Positions 8,451-18,710 of a stretch of 56,842 nucleotides of DNA are shown here, in pieces (position 1 is the stretch's first letter; every line of letters begins with the position of its first letter). The translations under genes and the position numbers were made by a program. This DNA is from Pelomonas sp046294815 (GTDB lineage Bacteria; Pseudomonadota; Gammaproteobacteria; Burkholderiales; Burkholderiaceae_C). Below the pieces are notes generated by a model that saw only the letters and a list, made by a program, of their open reading frames with translations, did no database searches and was not told where the DNA came from. The stretch lies in the NCBI GenBank assembly GCA_046294815.1, contig JBKBOJ010000007.1:1-56842 (forward strand), written 5' to 3'.

Positions 8451-9677
8451 ATGAAGCACCGCCGCGCCCTTGCAGCCCTGGCCCTCGCCGCCGCTGCGCT
8501 GCCGGCCCAGGCCCAGTTGAAGGCCGAGGTCATCCACTGGTGGACCTCGGGCGGCGAGGCCGCGGCCGTCAAGACGTTGGCCGAGGCCTACCAGGCCCAG
8601 GGCGGGCAGTGGGTGGACACGGCCGTCGCTTTAGGCGAGCAGGCGCGCTCGGTGGCCATCAACCGCATCGCCGGTGGCAACCCGCCGACCGCCGCGCAGT
8701 TCAACACCACGCAGCAATTCCGCGACATCGTCGAGCAGGGCTATCTGAACAACGTCGACGCCATTGCCAAGCGCGACGGCTGGGACAAGTTCCTGCCCGA
8801 GACCGTGCTGCAGGCCATCCGCGTGAACGGCCACTACTACGCCGCACCGGTCAGCATCCACAACATGTCGTGGTTCTGGTTCAGCAAGGCCGCCTTCAAG
8901 AAAGCCGGCATCGCCGCCGAGCCCAAGAGCTTTGATGAGCTCTTTGCCGCCTTGGACAAGCTCAAGGCCGCCGGTCTGGTGCCGCTGGCCCATGGCGGCC
9001 AGCCCTGGCAGGAGGGCATCGTCTTCACGACGGTGCTGGCCCATTACGGTGGCCGCGATCTCTACCTGAAGGTGTTCCGCGACCGCGACCCCAAGGCCAT
9101 CATGGGCGAGGAGTTCAAACGCGTGCTGCTGACCTTCAAGCGCCTGCAGAGCTACACGGACAAGGGCTCGCCCGGCCGCAACTGGAACGACGCCACCGCC
9201 ATGCTGATCAGCGGCCGCGCGGGCGTGCAAATCATGGGAGATTGGGCCAAGGGCGAGTTCGCCCAGGCCAAGCAGGAGGCCGGCAAGGACTACGGCTGCA
9301 CGCCGGGCTTCGGGCCCAAAGCGCCCTACATCATCCAGGGCGATGTGATGGTCTTCCCCAAGACCGACAAGCCCGACCAGATCAAGGCCCAGCAGTTGCT
9401 GGCCAGCGTCATCACCCAGCCCGCCACGCAGGTGGCGTTCAGCTTGAAGAAGGGCTCCATCCCCATCCGCACCGACGTGGACGCCAGCAAGCTGGACCTT
9501 TGCGGCCAGCTGGGTGTGGCAGCGCTGAAGGACAAGGCGCGCCACCTGGGCAACGGCGAGATCTTCATCACGCCCGACCAGAACGGCGCGCTGCAGGACG
9601 TCATCACCGCCTACTGGAACCGCAATCTGCCGGTCGAGAAGGTCCAGAAGGACATCCTCAGTGCCCTGAGGAACTGA
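8451..9677 (+). CDS. Sugar ABC transporter substrate-binding protein (CUT1 type)
   Basis: A 408-residue periplasmic binding protein of the extracellular solute-binding family 1. A signal peptide (MKHRRALAALAL to PAQAQ) is followed by LKAEVIHWWTSGGEAAAVK, a typical start of oligosaccharide- or glucose-binding proteins. The ATG at 8451 follows CCGGAGAC, which contains a Shine-Dalgarno core. Downstream GDWAKGEF is also typical. Two permeases and an ATPase follow with 4 or fewer intergenic bases, so this is the first gene of the transporter operon. Its ligand is inferred from the adjacent glucosidases to be glucose or a beta-linked glucose oligosaccharide. Confidence 0.92.
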   Translation: MKHRRALAALALAAAALPAQAQLKAEVIHWWTSGGEAAAVKTLAEAYQAQGGQWVDTAVALGEQARSVAINRIAGGNPPTAAQFNTTQQFRDIVEQGYLNNVDAIAKRDGWDKFLPETVLQAIRVNGHYYAAPVSIHNMSWFWFSKAAFKKAGIAAEPKSFDELFAALDKLKAAGLVPLAHGGQPWQEGIVFTTVLAHYGGRDLYLKVFRDRDPKAIMGEEFKRVLLTFKRLQSYTDKGSPGRNWNDATAMLISGRAGVQIMGDWAKGEFAQAKQEAGKDYGCTPGFGPKAPYIIQGDVMVFPKTDKPDQIKAQQLLASVITQPATQVAFSLKKGSIPIRTDVDASKLDLCGQLGVAALKDKARHLGNGEIFITPDQNGALQDVITAYWNRNLPVEKVQKDILSALRN

Positions 9678-9681
9678 GAGC

Positions 9682-10557
9682 ATGAAGCGCCGTTCCCTTG
9701 CCGCCTGGGGCGCGTTGCTGCCCCTGGCGCTGATCGTCCTCGTCGGCTACGTGGGCACCGTGCTGTGGACGTTGCGGACCTCGCTGTCGAGCTCGCGCAC
9801 CTTCCCGCGTGACGACTTCGTGGGCCTGCAGCAGTTCGAGCGCCTGATGGAGAGCGAGCGCTGGCTGCACGCCATCCACAACCTCGCCATCTACGGCGTG
9901 CTGTTCATCACCGCGACCATGGTGATTGGCTTCCTGCTGGCTGTCTTCATCGACCAGAAGGTGCGCCTCGAGGGCCTGCTGCGCACGGCCTTTCTTTACC
10001 CCTATGCGATGTCCTTCGTCGCCACGGGTCTCGTCTGGCAGTGGGTGCTCAACCCCGAGAGCGGCTTGCAGAACGCGGTGCGGCAGCTCGGCTGGAGCGA
10101 CTTCACGTTCGACTGGATCGTCGACCAGGACATGGTGATCTACACCGTCGTCATTGCCGGCACCTGGCAGGGCGCGGGGCTGGTCATGGCGCTGATGCTG
10201 GCCGGCCTGCGGGGCATCGACGATGAAATCTGGAAGGCTGCGCGGCTGGACGGCATTCCCAGCTGGCGCGTGTATCTCTCCATCGTGCTGCCCATGTTGG
10301 CACCGACGCTGGCTACGGTGTTCACGCTGCTCGCCGTCGGTGTCGTCAAGGTGTTTGACACCGTGGTAGCGATGACCCAGGGCGGCCCGGGCATCGCCAG
10401 CGACGTGCCGGCCAAGTTCATCATGGACCATCTGTTCAGCCGCGCCAACCTGGGCCTGGCCTCGGCCGGCGCCGTGATGCTGCTGCTGACCGTGCTGGCC
10501 CTCGTCGCGCCGCTGGCCTATGTCCGCTCGCGCCAGAAGGCGCAGGGAGGCCATTGA
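9682..10557 (+). CDS. Sugar ABC transporter permease (MalF/UgpA-like)
   Basis: A 291-residue inner-membrane permease with about six transmembrane segments. The cytoplasmic EAA loop is represented by AARLDGIPSWRVYLSIVLPM, which contacts the ATPase. The ATG lies 4 bases after the binding-protein gene. Its stop overlaps the next permease's ATG by one base (TGATG), which suggests translational coupling. It forms the heterodimeric channel with the next gene product. Confidence 0.93.
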   Translation: MKRRSLAAWGALLPLALIVLVGYVGTVLWTLRTSLSSSRTFPRDDFVGLQQFERLMESERWLHAIHNLAIYGVLFITATMVIGFLLAVFIDQKVRLEGLLRTAFLYPYAMSFVATGLVWQWVLNPESGLQNAVRQLGWSDFTFDWIVDQDMVIYTVVIAGTWQGAGLVMALMLAGLRGIDDEIWKAARLDGIPSWRVYLSIVLPMLAPTLATVFTLLAVGVVKVFDTVVAMTQGGPGIASDVPAKFIMDHLFSRANLGLASAGAVMLLLTVLALVAPLAYVRSRQKAQGGH

Positions 10558-11416
10558 TGGGCAAGCGCAAAGCCAGCGCGCTGTGGGCGCGCATCGGCAT
10601 CTACGCCTTCCTGGGCGTCGCCGCGGTGTTCTTCCTGTTGCCGCTGTACGTGATGCTGACCACCTCGTTCAAGAGCATGGACGAGATTCGCCTCGGCCAG
10701 ATCTTCGCGCTGCCGTCGGCCCCGACCTTCGACGCCTGGCGGGCCGCCTGGAGCGAGGCCTGCACCGGCGTCAGCTGCGACGGCGTGCGCGGCGGGTTTT
10801 GGAACTCGGTCGCCATCGCCGTGCCCTCGGTCGTGCTGCCCATCCTGCTGGGCGCGGTGAATGGCTATGCGCTCTCCTGGTGGAAGCCGCGTGGCGGCGA
10901 ATGGCTGTTCGGCATCCTGATGCTGGGCGCCTTCATCCCCATCCAGGTGATGATCTATCCGCTCGTCAAGCTGGAGGCCGCCATCGGCATCTACAGCAGC
11001 CTGCCCGGCATCGTGCTGGTGCACATCGTCTTCGCGATGCCCATCATGACGCTGCTGTTTCGCAACTACTACGCCAGCCTGCCGGCCGAGCTGTTCAAGG
11101 CGGCGCGGGTGGACGGCGGCGGCTTCTGGCGCATCTTCGTGCAGCTGGTGCTGCCCATGTCCACGCCCATGGTGATCGTCGCGGCCATCATGCAGATCAC
11201 CGGCGTGTGGAACGACTACATCCTGGGCCTGACCTTCGCTGGCCGCGAGCATCAGCCCATGACGGTGCAGCTCAACAACGTGATCAACACGACGACCGGC
11301 GAGCGCCTCTACAACCTCAACATGGCGGCCACCATCCTGACGTCGGCCGTGCCCCTGTTGGTCTACCTGATTTCCGGCCGCTGGTTCGTCCGTGGCATTG
11401 CAGCGGGAGCAGTCAA

Positions 11417-11420
<4 letters not shown>
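10557..11420 (+). CDS. Sugar ABC transporter permease (MalG/UgpE-like)
   Basis: A 287-residue second permease of the CUT1 type. The ATG at 10557 is preferred over an in-frame TTG three bases upstream because GGGAGG at 10545-10550 is well spaced for it. Hydrophobic segments flank an EAA-type loop (FKAARVDGGGFWRIFVQLVLP). The C-terminal ISGRWFVRGIAAGAVK is characteristic of glucose/mannose-type permeases in this family. It overlaps the ATPase gene by 4 bases (GTGA). Confidence 0.93.
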
Positions 11421-12472
<1,052 letters not shown>

Positions 12473-12558
12473 GCCACTAAACCGCTGCCTGTGCCCCCAT
12501 CGCTGCCGCGCTGCGCGCAGCGTCTGCTGGCCGGACTGGCCGAGCTGCGCTCTCCCGA

Positions 12559-13392
12559 TTAGCGGGCCATCAGCTCGCCCATGCGTATCGCACCGCCTGG
12601 CTGCCAGGCCGGGTTGAACTGCAGCTCGCTCTTCTCGAACAGCATCACCACCGTGGAGCCCAGCAGGAAGCGGCCCATCTCGTCGCCCTGCTTCAGCGTC
12701 ACCTGGCCGGGCGCGTAGTGCCACTCTCGCACCGGCCCCTTGCGGCTGATGCCGCCGTGCCAGACCGTGGCCATGCTGCCCACGATGGTGGCGCCCACCA
12801 GCACCAGCACCCAGGTGCCCAGGGTGTCGTTCTCGAACACACACACCACGCGCTCGTTGCGCGCGAACAGCCCCGGCACGCCGCGCGCCGTCGTCGGATT
12901 CACCGAGAACAGCGTACCCGGCACATGCACCATGCGCAGCAGTCGGCCGTCGGCCGGCATGTGGACACGGTGGTAGTCGCGCGGGCTCAGATAGAGGTTG
13001 GCGAACAGGCCATCCCGAAAGCGCGCGGCCAGCTGTGCATCGCCGCCCACCAGCGCCGTCGTCGAGAACCGCTGGCCCTTGGCCTGGAAGACCTGATCGC
13101 CGTCGATGCGGCCCACCTGGCTGATCGTGCCGTCCACCGGGCAGATCAGTGGCGCATCGGCCAGTGGGCGGGCGCCGGGTTTGAGCGCGCGGGTGAAGAA
13201 ATCGTTGAAGGTCGCGTAGGCGCTGATGTTGGGCTCGGCCGCCTCGGCCATGTTGACGCCGTAGCGCGCGATGAAGCGGCGGATGGTGGCCGTCGTCATG
13301 GCGCCGCGCGGCTTGCTCGCATAGCGACCGGCCAGGCGTGTCAGCGCGCCCTTGGGCATCAGGTACTGGGGGAGGACTTTGAGGCGGGACAT
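12559..13392 (-). CDS. psd: Phosphatidylserine decarboxylase proenzyme
   Basis: A 277-residue, pyruvoyl-dependent inner-membrane enzyme that makes phosphatidylethanolamine from phosphatidylserine. The LGST self-cleavage motif (Gly245-Ser246) near the C-terminus would give the alpha subunit with its pyruvoyl group. The conserved CPVDGTISQVG, the YHRVHMP motif and a HGGI segment are present. The ATG at 13392 (MSRLKVLPQ) is preferred over an upstream start 33 bases earlier because it matches the family N-terminus. It diverges from trhO across 35 bases. Confidence 0.95.
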   Translation of the reverse strand: MSRLKVLPQYLMPKGALTRLAGRYASKPRGAMTTATIRRFIARYGVNMAEAAEPNISAYATFNDFFTRALKPGARPLADAPLICPVDGTISQVGRIDGDQVFQAKGQRFSTTALVGGDAQLAARFRDGLFANLYLSPRDYHRVHMPADGRLLRMVHVPGTLFSVNPTTARGVPGLFARNERVVCVFENDTLGTWVLVLVGATIVGSMATVWHGGISRKGPVREWHYAPGQVTLKQGDEMGRFLLGSTVVMLFEKSELQFNPAWQPGGAIRMGELMAR

Positions 13393-13427
13393 AGGCCCGG
13401 CAGTGTACGAGCCGACAATTCGCACCC

Positions 13428-14219
13428 ATGGCCCTGTTGCACAGCTCCTTCTACCGTTTTACCCCCATGGCCGACCCGACCGGCTTTGCCCAATGGCTGC
13501 GCGCGCGCGGTGCGGCGCTGCAGCTCGGCGGCGTCGTGCTGGTGGCCGAGGAGGGCCTGAGCGCCGCCATCGCCGGCGAAGCGGCCGACGTGCAGGCGCT
13601 GGAGACCGAGCTGCAGGCCCTGCCTGGCCTGGCCGGCCTGCACTGCAAGCACAACGTCTGCGAGCGCCGGCCGTTCAGTCGCTTCAAGGTCAGCGTCAAA
13701 CGCGAGATCGTCGCCTTCGGCGTGCCCGGCGTGCAGGGTGATGCGACGGACACCCACGTCAGTCCGCAGCGCTGGCGCGAGCTGCTGGACGACCCCGGCA
13801 CCGTGGTGCTGGACAACCGCAACACGTTCGAATTCAGGCTGGGGCGCTTTCGCGGCGCGGTGGACCCTGGCGTGGCCCACTTCCGCGACTTCCCGGCCTA
13901 CGTCGCGGCCCACCGCGACGAATGGCGCGGCAAGACCGTGGCCATGTACTGCACCGGCGGTATCCGCTGCGAGAAGACCGCCGCGTGGATGCAGGCGCAG
14001 GGCCTGACCGTGGCGCAGCTGGACGGCGGCATCCTGAACTTCCTGGCGAGCTTCCCGGACGCGGCGCGTGACTGGGAGGGCGAGTGCTACGTTTTCGACA
14101 AGCGCATCGCCATCGACGCCGCCGGCCGCGAGACGGGCACGACGGCGGAGCAGGTGTTCACCCTTCCGGCGGATGCGTGGCGGCTCGCGCGGGCCAAGCG
14201 CTTGGACCCTGAAACCTGA
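13428..14219 (+). CDS. trhO: tRNA uridine(34) hydroxylase / rhodanese-family protein
   Basis: A 263-residue protein of the YceA/TrhO family: an N-terminal ferredoxin-like domain and a central rhodanese domain. Family members perform oxygen-dependent hydroxylation of U34 in tRNA on the route to 5-methoxyuridine or cmo5U. The rhodanese active loop is CTGGIRCEK with cysteines at 175 and 181. NRNTFEFRLGRF (about 130-141) and KREIVAFG are further family hallmarks. It is somewhat shorter than the roughly 350-residue E. coli protein, as the Cys-rich C-terminal tail is missing. The ATG at 13428 has no strong ribosome-binding site. Confidence 0.88.
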   Translation: MALLHSSFYRFTPMADPTGFAQWLRARGAALQLGGVVLVAEEGLSAAIAGEAADVQALETELQALPGLAGLHCKHNVCERRPFSRFKVSVKREIVAFGVPGVQGDATDTHVSPQRWRELLDDPGTVVLDNRNTFEFRLGRFRGAVDPGVAHFRDFPAYVAAHRDEWRGKTVAMYCTGGIRCEKTAAWMQAQGLTVAQLDGGILNFLASFPDAARDWEGECYVFDKRIAIDAAGRETGTTAEQVFTLPADAWRLARAKRLDPET

Positions 14220-14268
14220 TGTCTTCCGCCAGACCCGACAATCAGCGCCTCGCTTTGAGCCTCTGCCC

Positions 14269-15570
14269 ATGTCCCACCTGATCGTCCACGGCGGCACCCC
14301 CCTCTCCGGCCGCATCATTCCCTCGGCCAACAAGAACGCCGTCCTGCCCATCCTCTGCGCGACGCTGCTGACCAAGCAGCCGGTGCGCCTGCGCGGCGTG
14401 CCCGAGATCACCGACGTGAAGAAGATCGTCGAGGTGTTCCGCAAGCTGGGCTCCAAGGTGGAGTTGGACTTCAAGACCGGCATCCTGGATGTGCACCATC
14501 AGGACACGCATTTCGACCCCAACGTCGACCGCCTGCCCGAGGAGATGCGCTCATCCATCATGCTGGTGCCGGGCCTGATGGCGCGCTTCGGCGCGGCGCG
14601 CATCGAGGATGACGTCAAGGGCTGCACGCTGGGCGCGCGCGAGATCGACCCGCATGTCGAGGTGTTCGAGCGCTTTGGCGCCCAGGTCGAGCGCCTGCAC
14701 GACGGCCTCATCCTGCGCGTGCACCGGCCGCTCAAGGCCAACGACCACTGGACCGACTACGCCTCGGTCACGACCACCGAGAACTTCGTGCTGTGCGCTG
14801 CGCTGGCCGAGGGCACGTCCACGCTGACCAACGCCGCCAGCGAGCCGCATGTGCAGGAGTTCTGCAACTTCATGTCGCTGCTGGGCGCCAAGATCGAAGG
14901 CCACGGCACGTCCAAGCTGAAGATCACCGGCGTGCAGGAACTGGGCGGCGCCGACTACACCTTCACCGAAGACTTCCACGAGATCGTCACCTTCCTCGCT
15001 TTGGGCGCCATCACCGGCGGCAACGTGCAGGTCAAGAACGGCGCGCCGGAGATGTTCCCGCTGCTGGACCGCACCTTCGCGAAGTTCGGCGTGGAGATCG
15101 TTCACGAGGACGGCTGGAGCCGCTGCGTCACGCACGGCCCGCTGAAGGTCAAGGAGCCCTTCACGCGCAACATCCTGCAGAAGGTCGAGGCAGCGCCCTG
15201 GCCCTATGTGCCGGTGGACCTGCTGCCCATCTTCGTCGCCCTGGGCGTCAAGGCTGAGGGCAGCGTGATGTTCTGGAACAAGATCTACGACGGCGCGATG
15301 GGCTGGACCTCGGAGCTCGCCAAGTTCGGCGCGCATGCGTTTCTCTCCGACCCGCACCGCATGATCACCTTCGGCGGCAAGCCGCTGAGCCCGGCCGAGG
15401 TCGAGAGCCCCTACATCATCCGCGTGGCGATCGCGCTGCTGATGGTGGCGGCCAGCATTCCGGGCAAGAGCGTGATCAAGAACGCCACGCCCATCCGCCG
15501 CGCCCACCCGAACTTCGTGGAGCACATCGGCGAGCTCGGGGCGCGCATGGAGTGGGTCGAAGGCGATTGA
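14269..15570 (+). CDS. Divergent MurA-type UDP-GlcNAc 1-carboxyvinyltransferase
   Basis: A 433-residue enolpyruvyl transferase family protein. MurA catalyses the first committed step of peptidoglycan synthesis, transferring enolpyruvate from PEP to UDP-GlcNAc. The residues matching E. coli MurA are present: Lys22-Asn23 in ANKNAVLPIL, Cys119 in GCTLGAR (E. coli Cys115), and Asp317 in WPYVPVDLLP (E. coli Asp305). Elsewhere it differs clearly from the housekeeping enzyme, for example VMFWNKIYDGAMGW where MurA has a TGFITETVFENRF-type strand. The location is also unusual, as the usual betaproteobacterial murA lies near hisG. It could be a second MurA or a specialised paralogue. A retained Cys predicts fosfomycin sensitivity. 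Confidence 0.8.
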   Translation: MSHLIVHGGTPLSGRIIPSANKNAVLPILCATLLTKQPVRLRGVPEITDVKKIVEVFRKLGSKVELDFKTGILDVHHQDTHFDPNVDRLPEEMRSSIMLVPGLMARFGAARIEDDVKGCTLGAREIDPHVEVFERFGAQVERLHDGLILRVHRPLKANDHWTDYASVTTTENFVLCAALAEGTSTLTNAASEPHVQEFCNFMSLLGAKIEGHGTSKLKITGVQELGGADYTFTEDFHEIVTFLALGAITGGNVQVKNGAPEMFPLLDRTFAKFGVEIVHEDGWSRCVTHGPLKVKEPFTRNILQKVEAAPWPYVPVDLLPIFVALGVKAEGSVMFWNKIYDGAMGWTSELAKFGAHAFLSDPHRMITFGGKPLSPAEVESPYIIRVAIALLMVAASIPGKSVIKNATPIRRAHPNFVEHIGELGARMEWVEGD

Positions 15571-15732
15571 AGTGGAGCCCCTCGTCCAACCTCGCGGCGC
15601 TGGACGCGCGCGAGTCTGGCCGGTCTTGCAGACCGCGCCGCGCCCTGGGTCGCGGTCCTTCGGCAGGCACATCGCCATGGCGGGCCGGCTTGGGAGCGGC
15701 CCGGCGCTCGGCCTGAAGACCGGGGGCGCGGA

Positions 15733-16650
15733 GTGAAGTGGCGTCTTGTCGTGGCTGCCTTGACGGCAGCCTTCGCTGCGTCAGCCTCAGCGGCGCCTGC
15801 GCCGGGCTCGGCGGGCACCATCCGCTGGGTGGTGCAGGACGTGCCGCCGCATTTCACCTTCCCCCAGGGCCATCCGCCGCGCAGCGTGGCGGAGCTGGGG
15901 CGGGGCGAGGTGGACGGCTTCATGCGGGTGCTGCTGGCGCGCATGCCGGGCTGGCAGCATGAGTTCGTCGAGGCCAGCACGGCGCGTTACGAGGCTGAGA
16001 GCCGGCGCGGCCGGACGCTGTGCTCCACGCTGCATGTGCGCACGCCGGAGCGGCTGCAGTGGGCCTGGTTCTCGCACCTGTACCCGCCGCTGGTGTCGCG
16101 CGAGATCCATGTCGTCGTGCGGCGCGAGCTGCTGGACCGGCTGGCGCCCGGCCGGCCGGAAGACGGCCGGCTGCAGCTGGCCGAGCTGCTCAAGCGGCCG
16201 GAGCTGCGCCTGATCGTCGCGCGCGACCGCGCCTTCGGGGCGCAGATCGACAACCTGCTCGCCCAGCACACCGTGGCGCGCATTCCGGTCGGCACCAAGC
16301 TCGGCTCGCAGGTGCTGGACATGCTGCGTGCCGGCCGCATGGACTACACGCTGGAGTACCCCACGGTGCTCCACGACTACCTCGCCCGCCAGACCGACGG
16401 CAACGCCCTGGTCGCCCTGCCCATGGCCGAGGGCCTGAGCACGCTGCTGGCGACCGTGTCGTGCAGCCGCACGCCGGAAGGCCGGCGGGCCATCGAGGCC
16501 ATCGATGCCGCGGTGCGCGACCTGGCCCGCGACCCGCGCCGTGACGCCTGGGTGCGCGAATGGCGCGGTGACCGCGCCACGCCCCAGGACCTGCGCCGGC
16601 TCAACGCCTACATGGAACAGCGCGCCCGCGGCGGGCCGCGCATCGAATAG
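15733..16650 (+). CDS. Periplasmic binding-like protein (TIGR02285-like)
   Basis: A 305-residue exported protein starting at a GTG (15733) with a clear signal peptide (MKWRLVVAALTAAF to SASA). The mature part begins TIRWVVQDVPPHFTF, as in extracellular solute-binding family 3-like proteins of the TIGR02285 type, which have two lobes but are often encoded without a transporter. The motif MDYTLEYPTVLHDY and a pair of Cys (TLCST, SCSRT) are also seen. No ABC permease is adjacent, so a sensing role is as likely as transport. It overlaps the pseudouridine synthase start by one base. Function is not established. Confidence 0.65.
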   Translation: MKWRLVVAALTAAFAASASAAPAPGSAGTIRWVVQDVPPHFTFPQGHPPRSVAELGRGEVDGFMRVLLARMPGWQHEFVEASTARYEAESRRGRTLCSTLHVRTPERLQWAWFSHLYPPLVSREIHVVVRRELLDRLAPGRPEDGRLQLAELLKRPELRLIVARDRAFGAQIDNLLAQHTVARIPVGTKLGSQVLDMLRAGRMDYTLEYPTVLHDYLARQTDGNALVALPMAEGLSTLLATVSCSRTPEGRRAIEAIDAAVRDLARDPRRDAWVREWRGDRATPQDLRRLNAYMEQRARGGPRIE

Positions 16651-17555
16651 TGGCGCGGCCGCCCAAGCCCGCGCTGCCGCTGCGCGACGGCGTGGCCGCC
16701 AGCGCGGTGTTCTGTCCGCCCGGACCCTGGCCCACAACGGCCGCCTTCCTGGCCGAGCGCCTGCCGCGCGTGTGCGACTGGCCCGAACGGCTGGCGCGTG
16801 GTGACGTGGTCGACGACGACGGCCGTCCGGTTGCGGTGACCTACCAAGCCAACCGCCGCATCTACTACTGGCGCTACCTCGCCGACGAGCCCGTCGTGCC
16901 CTTCGAGGCCCGCATCGTGTTCCAGGACGAGCACCTGCTGGTGGCCGACAAGCCGCATTTCCTGCCCGTCACCCCCAGCGGCCTCTATGCCCGCCAGACG
17001 CTGATGGCGCGGCTGCGGCATGCCACTGGCCTGGCCGACCTCGTCCCCATCCACCGGTTGGACCGCGAAACCGCGGGCCTGGTCGTCTTCAGCGTCAGGC
17101 CGCAGGACCGCGACGCCTACCACCGGCTGTTCCGCGAGCGCAGCGTCGACAAGGTCTATGACGCCATCGCGCCGGCCCACCCTGGCCCCTGGCCACGCAC
17201 GCTGCGCCACCGCCTCGTCGAGCCCGACACTGAGCAGTTCCTGCAGATGCAGGTGGTGGCCGGCGAGCCCAATGCCGAGACCCACATCGACCTCGTGGAG
17301 CTGCTTCCAGGCGGCCTGGCCCGCTACGAGCTGCGCCCCCTGACCGGGCAGCGCCATCAGCTGCGCGCCCAGATGAACGCGCTGGGGCTGCCCATCGTGG
17401 GCGACCGCATCTACCCCGTGCTGCAGCCCCACGAGAACCCGCCGCGCTTCGACGCGCCGCTGCAGCTGCTGGCACGCGAGATCGGTTTCATCGACCCCGT
17501 CACGGGCGGCGCGCGGCGCTTTAGCCGCGCAGCCCTCACAATGCCGGCGCGATGA
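16650..17555 (+). CDS. RluA-family pseudouridine synthase
   Basis: A 301-residue RNA pseudouridine synthase. The catalytic Asp138 lies in HRLDRETAGL, the family signature, with VADKPHFLPV before it and RPLTGQRHQLRAQM after it, as in RluA/TruC enzymes. The start is a GTG overlapping the previous stop by one base, and the stop overlaps the following GGDEF gene (ATGA). The substrate could be tRNA U32 or 23S rRNA U746, as for RluA, but this is not determined by sequence. Confidence 0.9.
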   Translation: MARPPKPALPLRDGVAASAVFCPPGPWPTTAAFLAERLPRVCDWPERLARGDVVDDDGRPVAVTYQANRRIYYWRYLADEPVVPFEARIVFQDEHLLVADKPHFLPVTPSGLYARQTLMARLRHATGLADLVPIHRLDRETAGLVVFSVRPQDRDAYHRLFRERSVDKVYDAIAPAHPGPWPRTLRHRLVEPDTEQFLQMQVVAGEPNAETHIDLVELLPGGLARYELRPLTGQRHQLRAQMNALGLPIVGDRIYPVLQPHENPPRFDAPLQLLAREIGFIDPVTGGARRFSRAALTMPAR

Positions 17556-18640
17556 GCATGCCCGACCCCCAGGCCCAGATCCAGGAGCTGCGCCGCCAGC
17601 TGCAGACGCTGCTGGAGGCCGCGCATGCCAACGAGCGCAAGCTGGACCGTTTCGACGCGCTGGAGCGCCGCCTGATCGCCGTTGCCTCCATGGAGGAGCT
17701 GGTCAACCTGCTGCTGGTGGATTGCCGGGCCGACTTCGGCCTGGACGCCGCCGAGTTGTGGCTGCTGGACCCCGACGGCGAACTCAGCCGCGCGCTGCCC
17801 ACCCTGCCCATGAGCAAGGCCCCGCGCCTGCTGGACGGCCATGGCCCGCTGAAGGACTTGTACGGCGCCGCCCGCACCACCCGCCTGGTGGGCGGCGGCC
17901 AGGACGAGGCGCTGCTGGCGCGCGCCTTCAGCGCCGAGGCCGGTGTGCGCTCGGCCGCGTTGCTGCCGCTGATCCGCCAGGGCTTGTTGATCGGCAGCCT
18001 GCACCTGGGCTCGCGCGACCCCGACCGCTACGACGCCAGCGCCGGCACCAAGTTCCTGGACCGGCTCTCGGCCATCGCCGCCATCGCCATCGAGAGCATG
18101 CTCAACCGCGAGCGGCTGCGCCGCGCCGGCATGACGGATGGCCTGACCGGCGTGCATAACCGGCGCTACTTCGACCACCGCAGCCTGATCGAATTCAGCC
18201 AGGCCGTGCGGCATCGCTACCCGCTGGCCTGCCTGTTCCTGGACATCGACCACTTCAAGGCCATCAACGACCGTCACGGGCATCAGACCGGCGACGAGGT
18301 GCTGCGCCAGGTGGGCAGGCTGATCCAGCGGTCGCTGCGCACCGGCGATCTGGCTGCGCGCTACGGCGGCGAGGAGTTCGTCGTGCTGCTGCCGCGCACC
18401 GACCTGTCCGGCGCGCGCGAGGTGGCCGAGCGCATCCGGCTGATGGTGCAGGAGGCGCCCTTCGTGACGCCCGAGGGCGGCACCGTCAGCGCCACGCTGT
18501 CGGCGGGCCTGGCCATGCTGCCGGTCGATGCCACCAGCTTCGCCGAGCTGCTGGCCGCCGCCGACCGCGCGCTCTACCAGGCCAAGCGGGCCGGCCGCAA
18601 CCGCACGATGGCCGAGGGCGAGGCCGGCGTCGCCCCCTGA
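17552..18640 (+). CDS. Diguanylate cyclase with N-terminal DUF484/GAF-like sensor domain
   Basis: A 362-residue cytoplasmic protein. Residues 10-180 contain an N-terminal coiled segment and a GAF/DUF484-like domain (FDALERRLIAVASMEELVNL, then SAALLPLIRQGLLIGSLHLG). Residues 190-355 are a GGDEF domain making cyclic di-GMP from two GTP. The active site GGEEF (272-276) is intact, and an RxxD inhibitory site (RTGD, 263-266) lies five residues upstream, so product inhibition is expected. It overlaps the preceding gene by 4 bases. The signal sensed is unknown. Confidence 0.92.
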   Translation: MSMPDPQAQIQELRRQLQTLLEAAHANERKLDRFDALERRLIAVASMEELVNLLLVDCRADFGLDAAELWLLDPDGELSRALPTLPMSKAPRLLDGHGPLKDLYGAARTTRLVGGGQDEALLARAFSAEAGVRSAALLPLIRQGLLIGSLHLGSRDPDRYDASAGTKFLDRLSAIAAIAIESMLNRERLRRAGMTDGLTGVHNRRYFDHRSLIEFSQAVRHRYPLACLFLDIDHFKAINDRHGHQTGDEVLRQVGRLIQRSLRTGDLAARYGGEEFVVLLPRTDLSGAREVAERIRLMVQEAPFVTPEGGTVSATLSAGLAMLPVDATSFAELLAAADRALYQAKRAGRNRTMAEGEAGVAP

Positions 18641-18710
18641 CAAACCCCGAGCTGCCCAGCCCCCGCGGGCCGGGGTGGCGGCCGACAATGGCGTCCTGGG
18701 CGCGCCGTCG

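Noticed and set aside
10520..11416. N-terminal extension of the sugar ABC ATPase frame
   Set aside because: It is the out-of-frame reading of the second permease; the ATPase starts with GTG 11417 after a good ribosome-binding site.
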